A stretch of 19,881 nucleotides of DNA from Prevotellaceae bacterium UBA6858 (GTDB lineage: Bacteria > Bacteroidota > Bacteroidia > Bacteroidales > Bacteroidaceae), in the NCBI GenBank assembly GCA_002451695.1, contig DKDC01000019.1:1-19881 (forward strand), in the 5' to 3' direction. The stretch's first letter is position 1. Each line of letters begins with the position of its first letter. Under the pieces are notes generated by a model, which saw only the letters and a list, made by a program, of their open reading frames with translations, ran no database searches and had not been told where the DNA came from. Shown here one piece after another: positions 14,993 to 19,881 of the stretch. The position numbers were made by a program, and so were the translations under genes.

Positions 14993-15708
14993 TGTTTTTT
15001 CGTCCCAGACGTTTCGGGCTGGAAAATCACCGTCTTATAACCAAACGACAGGAACATGGATTCGAACTGCCGGTGTATGTTGTCGGTGGCAATGTTCATC
15101 TGCGTGGAGGTGAGATTTCGGCGGAGCATCGCCTTGCGTGCCTTTTCGTACAAAGCCTCGCTTGCACTCTCGTTCCACGACCCTTTCTCGTAAAAAGTGC
15201 GCGTCTTAGCCTCGTTGATAAAGCCGGGATTGAGCAGCCTTACTTTGGGCAGACGCAAAAAAGCTGTGTCCCCTTTGGCGGTGAACCAGTTCTTTTTTGC
15301 CCCGGAAAGGTCAATGCCCACAATCAGTGTGCCACGGTAAATCTTTATCAGGTTCTTGTCGCCGAAGAAATGCTTTTCGGTTGTGTCAACCATTTCCTCG
15401 CACGAAATGTGCAAGGCCTCCCATTGGCCGATAGCCTTTATCTGCGTGATGTGGTTTGTTGTCATGCCTATGGCCTCTGTATGCTCCACCTTTATCTCCG
15501 AAGTTGAGCGGAGGCGGTTTGCAAAGAAAACCGCCGCCACGGCTATTGCCGCCACAAGAAACACATACGGGTACTTGACGACAAACGCCGCAAGTTTGCC
15601 TATTAAGAAAACCGGCACACTAAGCAACAGCCCCAGACGGCTGCGCCTCCTGCTGCGTTCGCCCTGCCGCTTGATGTCGTCGAAGTTAGATTTTATTTCG
15701 GGTTCCAT
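14989..15708 (-). CDS. DUF4230 membrane protein
   Basis: A 239-residue protein from the ATG at 15708, two bases after the stop of the previous gene. A TTG 36 nt upstream is in frame but lies inside that gene. A basic cytoplasmic N-terminus (RRRSR) precedes hydrophobic segments at about 25-44 and 47-63. The rest (ITQIKAIGQWEALHIS, FFGDKNLIKIYRGTLIVGIDL, FINEAKTRTFYEKGSW) matches the DUF4230 family, whose function is unknown. The C-terminal domain probably faces the periplasm. It sits directly after a second DUF4230 gene, so the two may work as partners. It overlaps the clostripain-family gene by 4 nt. Confidence 0.85.
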   Translation of the reverse strand: MEPEIKSNFDDIKRQGERSRRRSRLGLLLSVPVFLIGKLAAFVVKYPYVFLVAAIAVAAVFFANRLRSTSEIKVEHTEAIGMTTNHITQIKAIGQWEALHISCEEMVDTTEKHFFGDKNLIKIYRGTLIVGIDLSGAKKNWFTAKGDTAFLRLPKVRLLNPGFINEAKTRTFYEKGSWNESASEALYEKARKAMLRRNLTSTQMNIATDNIHRQFESMFLSFGYKTVIFQPETSGTKKQ

Positions 15709-15710
15709 GC

Positions 15711-16409
15711 TTACCTTTTCAAAAGTTGTTCGATGTCCGCCCAATGAAGTATGGTCCTGTCGCTCACCGCCGGGCGGAACTGTACCGTTATGTCGCTTTC
15801 GGAATATCCCATTTCTTTTATTATCGGCACAAGCACCTGCGCCGCGCTCACCCTCGCCGCCTCCACAATGCCGAGGTTAGGTATTGCCATCGCTATACTG
15901 TCCATCCCCTGGCGAGTGTACGCTTCTATTTCCTCCTGCTTGAAGTTAGAGCGCAAAGGATCAACTAGTTTTTTCACGCCCTTGTGATCTATTTTCGACG
16001 CGCTTACCATTATCTGCGGGTCGGGAAGAGTTACCGTGATTTTCCCGCCGTGCCTTTTTATGTTTCCCTTTCCGAAATCCGCGAAGTCAACATATCCACG
16101 CAACGTAACGTCAACCGGTATGGCTATCTTGCGGTCTCCGACCGGAATTTCCTTGCTGAACGGCTTGGAGAACATCCTTCCGCGCACCACAATCCTGTCG
16201 TCAAAGGTTACAATCTTATGTATGCGGTATTCCGCCGTTGCCAAACGTGCGCAATCGGATATGCCGCTGTACAAAACGGCAACAGTGTCAATTTGCGGCT
16301 TCGCTGTTTCCGCAATCTTCCTTTCCGCCGGCTTCTTACCGCACGAGACAAGCGCGGCAAGCACAGCGCAGACAAATATTACGGACAGTCTATATGTTTT
16401 CGAAGACAT
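15711..16409 (-). CDS. DUF4230 lipoprotein
   Basis: A 232-residue protein. The signal sequence ends AALVSC, giving lipidated Cys23, followed by basic residues (GKKPAERK) rather than an acidic surface-export signal, so periplasmic retention is more likely. The body has DUF4230 features: TAEYRIHKIVTFDD, IPVDVTLRGYVDFADFG, ITVTLPDPQIMVSASKID, and a C-terminal helix region ending in MGYSESDITVQF. It is paralogous to the next gene but diverged. The function of the family is not known. It starts 18 nt after the upstream gene's stop and ends 2 nt before the next ATG, consistent with an operon. Confidence 0.85.
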   Translation of the reverse strand: MSSKTYRLSVIFVCAVLAALVSCGKKPAERKIAETAKPQIDTVAVLYSGISDCARLATAEYRIHKIVTFDDRIVVRGRMFSKPFSKEIPVGDRKIAIPVDVTLRGYVDFADFGKGNIKRHGGKITVTLPDPQIMVSASKIDHKGVKKLVDPLRSNFKQEEIEAYTRQGMDSIAMAIPNLGIVEAARVSAAQVLVPIIKEMGYSESDITVQFRPAVSDRTILHWADIEQLLKR

Positions 16410-16427
16410 CGTTATCTATTTGACGGT

Positions 16428-17075
16428 TCAAAAATAGTCCACAAGCACTTTCAGGGAATTTGCATCCTTCCAACTCCATTTCCTGTTCTTCATCAGTTCC
16501 TTGAAATCGTTCTTCTTGTCGGCACGCACACGCTTTTTCACAATCTTCTCCGCTGCGGGAACGGCTTCGCCCTTGACCACAAAAAAGTATTCGTCCTTCA
16601 AAGGCCACGAGCTTCCCTCGCCGTTAGCCCAATAGTCGGCGTTAGTGTCGATAAACAGGTTGAACTCGGGCAGATCAAGGAACGTGGAGTTTCTTCCGCT
16701 GCGCTCGTCCTGCCTCATCCTGTCCATATCAATGGTTGTTACCACCGTAAGGAACACATCGCCCTTATGCTCAATCACCCTTCCCATGCGCTCGCCCGTC
16801 TTGCGGTAAACGGCATCGCCAAAATCCACCGAAATCACTCCGAAAAGGTTGGCTTTCATCACAGTGGTGTCCTTCTTGTAAAGCAGCGAGCCGTCTTTCA
16901 GAAAAATATTGGCCTTGTAAACCTTGTCCTTGCCAAATGCAAACTCTATGTTGCCATCCTTGAAGTCTTTGTAGGCAAAAGGAATCTTTGAACGCTTTTC
17001 CACCTGTGCCTGCTGCGCCAACGCTCCGTTGCAAGCCCACAGCAGCGCAAACAAAAATAACAGTGTTTTCTTCAT
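16428..17075 (-). CDS. Small secreted protein of unknown function
   Basis: A 215-residue protein and the first gene of the minus-strand envelope cluster. The signal MKKTLLFLFALLWACNGALA could be cut after ALA (Gln21). A Cys15 after LLWA is also possible as a lipobox, but Trp makes it a poor one. The mature part is polar, with charged and aromatic residues (IPFAYKDFKDGNIEFAFGKD, TTVMKANLFGVISVDFGD). I recognise no domain. An AAGGA lies immediately before the ATG. A -7-like TAATATTG at 17096-17103 is a possible promoter. Being first in line with two DUF4230 genes and a C11 protease, it is probably part of the same envelope system, but this is inference from order only. Confidence 0.75.
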   Translation of the reverse strand: MKKTLLFLFALLWACNGALAQQAQVEKRSKIPFAYKDFKDGNIEFAFGKDKVYKANIFLKDGSLLYKKDTTVMKANLFGVISVDFGDAVYRKTGERMGRVIEHKGDVFLTVVTTIDMDRMRQDERSGRNSTFLDLPEFNLFIDTNADYWANGEGSSWPLKDEYFFVVKGEAVPAAEKIVKKRVRADKKNDFKELMKNRKWSWKDANSLKVLVDYF

Positions 17076-17155
17076 TTCCTTATGGGTTTATAATGCAATA
17101 TTATGAATTTTCAGCGACATACAGCGCAGCGGAAGCCAAATTCAAAGGAATTTGC

Positions 17156-17163
17156 TAATTTTG
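17156..17163 (+). promoter_or_regulatory. Promoter -7 box for hflX
   Basis: TAATTTTG matches TAnnTTTG and lies 24 nt before the hflX ATG, giving a short leader of about 20 nt. A matching -33 box is not obvious. Confidence 0.5.
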
Positions 17164-17187
17164 CGCTTACAATTTCCCAGCCAGCAG

Positions 17188-18441
17188 ATGAAAGATTACA
17201 TATACAGCGCACATAAGGAGGAGACCGCCATTCTCGTGGGCCTCACAACCGAAAGGCAGACCGAAAAAAAGACCGAGGAATATCTCGACGAGCTTGAGTT
17301 TCTTGCCGAAACCGCCGGGGCGAAAACCGTGAAGCGTTTCACGCAGAAGATAGTGCAGCCCCATGCCGTTACATACGTGGGGTCGGGCAAACTCGAGGAG
17401 ATAAGCAAGTATATCAAGGACGAAGCCGAAGAGGGGCGCGAAATAAGCATGGCTATATTCGACGACGAACTGTCGGCAAAGCAGATACGCAACATCGAAA
17501 AGGAGCTGCAGGTGAAAATCCTCGACCGCACATCGCTCATCCTCGACATCTTCGCCATGAGGGCGCAAACCGCCACAGCCAAAACGCAGGTGGAACTGGC
17601 ACAATACAAATATATGCTGCCGCGACTGCAAAGAATGTGGACGCACCTTGAACGCCAGGGCGGCGGTTCGGGTTCGGGCGGCGGCAAAGGCTCGGTCGGG
17701 CTGCGCGGGCCGGGAGAGACGCAGCTCGAAATGGACCGCCGTATAATCCTCAACCGCATGGCGTTGCTCAAACGCCGACTTTCCGAAATCGACAAACAGA
17801 AAACCACGCAGCGCGGCGGACGCGGGAGAATGATACGCACGGCGCTCGTGGGCTACACAAACGTTGGGAAAAGCACAATAATAAACCTGCTTGCCAAAAC
17901 AGAGGTTTTCGCCGAAAACAAGCTGTTCGCCACGCTCGACACCACGGTTAGGAAAGTGGTGATAGAGAACCTGCCGTTCCTGCTGTGCGACACCGTGGGA
18001 TTCATACGCAAAATCCCCACCGACCTTGTTGACTCGTTCAAGAGCACGCTCGACGAGGTTAGGGAGGCAGACCTCCTGATTCACGTTGTTGACGTTTCCC
18101 ACCCCGACTTTGCCGAACAGATTGACGTGGTGAACAAGACGCTCGGGGACTTGGGCTGTGCCGAAAAGCCCACGATACTTGTTTTCAACAAGGTTGACGC
18201 TTACAGATGGGAGCAAAAGGAAGAGGATGACCTCACGCCCCCAACCGAGAAGAACATATCGCTCGAGGAACTACAGCGCACATGGATGGCGAAAATGGAG
18301 GGCGACTGCATTTTCATTTCCGCAAAGCAGCGCACAAACATCGACACATTCAAGCAGATGCTCTACGACAAGGTGAGATACCTGCACGTGCAGAAATACC
18401 CCTACAACGATTTTCTTTACCAAAAATACGAGGAGGAATAA
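17188..18441 (+). CDS. hflX: HflX, ribosome-associated GTPase
   Basis: A 417-residue protein. The start is the ATG at 17188 (MKDYIYSAHK); an upstream in-frame TTG overlaps the promoter box and is less likely. The N-terminal HflX domain (about 10-200) includes YVGSGKLEEI, the ILDRTSLILDIFA segment, and the Gly-rich loop ending GLRGPGETQLEMDRR. The G domain has GYTNVGKST (222-230, P-loop), LDTTVRK (250-256, switch I), DTVGFI (268-273), NKVD (334-337) and SAK (378-380). HflX family proteins bind the 50S subunit and split stalled ribosomes under stress. It is the only well-defined plus-strand gene, divergent from the envelope cluster and convergent with the phosphoesterase gene. Confidence 0.96.
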   Translation: MKDYIYSAHKEETAILVGLTTERQTEKKTEEYLDELEFLAETAGAKTVKRFTQKIVQPHAVTYVGSGKLEEISKYIKDEAEEGREISMAIFDDELSAKQIRNIEKELQVKILDRTSLILDIFAMRAQTATAKTQVELAQYKYMLPRLQRMWTHLERQGGGSGSGGGKGSVGLRGPGETQLEMDRRIILNRMALLKRRLSEIDKQKTTQRGGRGRMIRTALVGYTNVGKSTIINLLAKTEVFAENKLFATLDTTVRKVVIENLPFLLCDTVGFIRKIPTDLVDSFKSTLDEVREADLLIHVVDVSHPDFAEQIDVVNKTLGDLGCAEKPTILVFNKVDAYRWEQKEEDDLTPPTEKNISLEELQRTWMAKMEGDCIFISAKQRTNIDTFKQMLYDKVRYLHVQKYPYNDFLYQKYEEE

Positions 18442-18443
18442 AC

Positions 18444-18479
18444 AACGCCGCAACCCAAGGGGCTGCGGCGTTTATTTTT
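18444..18479 (+). terminator. Rho-independent terminator between hflX and the convergent phosphoesterase gene
   Basis: A 9-bp stem AACGCCGCA / TGCGGCGTT, extended inside by a short CCC/GGG helix, is followed by TATTTTT on the plus strand. On the minus strand the stem is followed by a weaker T-rich run, so it may end both convergent transcripts. It begins 2 nt after the hflX stop. Confidence 0.85.
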
Positions 18480-18486
18480 CATGGGC

Positions 18487-19485
18487 TTACAGCGTCCAGC
18501 CCTCGAACCTCACGTTATAGGCGGCGCCCTCGTAATTTGCGCCGACTATATACTGCATTGCCGTGGGCGAGAAACTCTCCTCGTAGAAATAATGGCAATG
18601 CCCGCAAAGAATGGCCTTGAGCTGCTTTTGCTTTTTGAGCCACTTCACAAATTCGAGCGTCGGCTTGTCGGCCCTTTGCTGCTCCCCGCGATTGCGCCAT
18701 TGCTGGTCTGCGGGCAGGGACGGGTCTCCGTTATAGGTGGAGGTTATGCTCAGCGGAGCGCCGGTAACATATGCCGCCCCATTGTCGTTGCGCTTCATGG
18801 CATACTCACAATGCTTGGGGGTATATAGCGGCACGTGGCAAAGCAATACCACAGGCAGCCCCTTTTTCATTTCCTGCTCCACAAGTTCGTGCTGACGCTC
18901 GGTAACATTATAGTAAATGTCATCGATTGCCACGAAGTTGACCCCGTTGACCACCTTTGAGTAAAAAACAAGATTGTTCGGGAAAACCTCCTGCACCGCA
19001 GCGTAGCTCTGCTGCTTGTAAGCCTCGTCCTCCTTTGCCTCGCCCACATACTGCGAATACTCGTGGTTGCCCGCCGACACTATCACGTTATCCCCCATAA
19101 TGTGCGCCGACGCGCAGTCAAGGTTTCTTTCGCTCGTAAAATCTATCAGGTCTCCCGTATGTATCAGAATCATGTCATTCTGCTTGGCGTAGTCCACCGC
19201 CGCGTCAAGATAGTGTTCGGCGTTCGGGAAAATGCGGCTTCGCGCTGCGGCGAGCTTCATCTTGTGGTCATTGTCGCGGTTGTCGGCAAACGACAGGTGG
19301 GTGTCGGATATGTGGAGCGCCGAAAAAGCCTTCTCGCAATTCAGCTTTATCGTTATGTTCCTTATGTTCATGGGCGCGATGGAGCGCGGGCGTTTGCTTT
19401 CGTCAAAGGCTGCAAGCAGTTTGGCGGGCATCAAAGGTGCAACGGTCATGGCCGCGCAAAGCTCCAGAAATTTCCTGCGTTTCAT
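18487..19485 (-). CDS. Secreted calcineurin-like metallophosphoesterase
   Basis: A 332-residue protein starting MKRRKFLELC, a twin-arginine-like or ordinary signal followed by a hydrophobic stretch up to about residue 25, so it is exported. All metallophosphoesterase motifs are in order: Asp61 and His63 in ISDTHLS, Asp112 in GDLID, Asn140-His141 in GNHE, His217 in CHVP, and Gly-His-Cys-His at 295-298. These bind two metal ions and hydrolyse phosphate mono- or diesters; the substrate is not visible. No operon partner is in the window. The intergenic region to its right holds the repeat element. Confidence 0.88.
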   Translation of the reverse strand: MKRRKFLELCAAMTVAPLMPAKLLAAFDESKRPRSIAPMNIRNITIKLNCEKAFSALHISDTHLSFADNRDNDHKMKLAAARSRIFPNAEHYLDAAVDYAKQNDMILIHTGDLIDFTSERNLDCASAHIMGDNVIVSAGNHEYSQYVGEAKEDEAYKQQSYAAVQEVFPNNLVFYSKVVNGVNFVAIDDIYYNVTERQHELVEQEMKKGLPVVLLCHVPLYTPKHCEYAMKRNDNGAAYVTGAPLSITSTYNGDPSLPADQQWRNRGEQQRADKPTLEFVKWLKKQKQLKAILCGHCHYFYEESFSPTAMQYIVGANYEGAAYNVRFEGWTL

Positions 19486-19693
19486 TATTTTGCGGTGGTG
19501 TCAAGTTTAATGTCGCGAATTTACACAAAACAGCCCTCTCCGCCAAACAACACGCCGCTTTTCGTGCGCGGAATTTTACAATTTGGCGGAAATGGCCTGT
19601 TGTTTTGCGTAACGCTGTCCATGCGGCGGCATACATGACGCACGCAACTCTCCACAAACACACAACATCAAATTAATCAGCAAATCGCGCCGC
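19486..19693. other. Upstream region of the phosphoesterase gene
   Basis: About 200 nt without a gene. A possible weak -7 box (TAAATTCG on the minus strand, 19516-19523) lies 30 nt before the ATG, with no -33 partner. Beyond this nothing else is recognised up to the repeat block. Confidence 0.5.
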
Positions 19694-19805
19694 TGTATGG
19701 GCGTATTGCATACGCCCTAAATTGCGCGGATTGGCAAAGCAGTGGCGGTGGTTTGCGTTGCGGTTCATGCGGTGATGTAAATGGCGTATGCAATACGCCC
19801 CTACT
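19694..19805. repeat. 112-bp MITE/BIME-like block, copy 2 (inverted relative to copy 1)
   Basis: The left palindrome lies at 19694-19718 and the right at 19781-19805; both contain the core GGGCGTATTGCATACGCC. Read on the minus strand, ends, length and interior motifs (AACCGCA, GCAAACC) align with 11562-11674. Some similarity continues past the outer end (copy 1 tacagaggtgc versus copy 2 tacagcggcgc). No ORF or duplication of flanking bases is apparent. Confidence 0.8.
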
Positions 19806-19828
19806 ATTTGCGCAAAACCCAAGCCGCG

Positions 19829-19881
19829 AAAATTACATCGGACATGGGAAAAACAATGTCCTATGCAGGAAAAATTATGTC
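19829..19881 (-). repeat. Degenerate tandem units of the composite repeat, copy 2 (cut by window end)
   Basis: On the minus strand this reads as three consecutive units of about 17-20 nt (gacataatttttcctgc, then ataggacattgtttttccc, then atgtccgatgtaattttcg). They match units 2-4 at 11461-11520. A shared ggttttgcg-like spacer leads into the inverted-repeat block, as in copy 1. The first unit may lie beyond the window. Confidence 0.7.

Noticed and set aside
17167..18216. 349-residue minus-strand ORF opposite hflX
   Set aside because: Shadow of hflX, whose G motifs are intact.

Overview
The window looks like chromosomal DNA from a member of the Bacteroidales; a Prevotella-like or related gut/oral lineage is a guess. 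The evidence is a TamB plus lipoprotein-TamL pair, family GH97 glycosidases, DUF4230 proteins, a clostripain-family lipoprotein, a C-terminal tail ending in PKGVYIINGKK, and promoter boxes of the Bacteroidetes type TAnnTTTG. All genes except hflX and one small orphan ORF lie on the minus strand.

Right to left, the first transcription unit is tamB (10645-5978), tamL (5981-3405, overlapping tamB by ATGA), then two tandem GH97 glycoside hydrolases (3374-1413 and 1383 to the left edge, where the second is cut off). TamB and TamL form the inner-membrane-to-outer-membrane assembly module. The two GH97 enzymes are close paralogs sharing a 77-nt identical stretch, which suggests recent duplication or gene conversion.

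Between tamB and the next operon (about 10.65-11.75 kb) is a more AT-rich, gene-poor stretch. It holds a small plus-strand ORF that resembles only the C-terminal winged-helix part of Fic or AAA_4-type proteins. It also holds a composite non-coding repeat: four degenerate tandem units of about 20 nt, followed by a 113-bp block with 25-bp terminal inverted repeats, each of which is itself a palindrome. A second copy of the same composite, in opposite orientation, occupies the right end (19694-19881, running off the edge). The pair brackets about 8 kb of ordinary genes. This is the least explained structure in the window.

The middle region (17075-11748, minus strand) is a compact gene cluster for envelope proteins: a small secreted protein of unknown function, a DUF4230 lipoprotein, a membrane-anchored DUF4230 protein, a clostripain-family (C11) lipoprotein, a large secreted protein with a Bacteroidales C-terminal tail, and a small cytosolic HAD-like phosphatase. 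Neighbours overlap or are separated by at most about 42 nt. A good promoter -7 box directly before the large secreted gene may start a second, nearly leaderless transcript.

The right part holds hflX (plus strand, 17188-18441), a rho-independent terminator between convergent genes, and a secreted calcineurin-like metallophosphoesterase (minus strand). No rRNA, tRNA, CRISPR array, transposase or integrase was seen.
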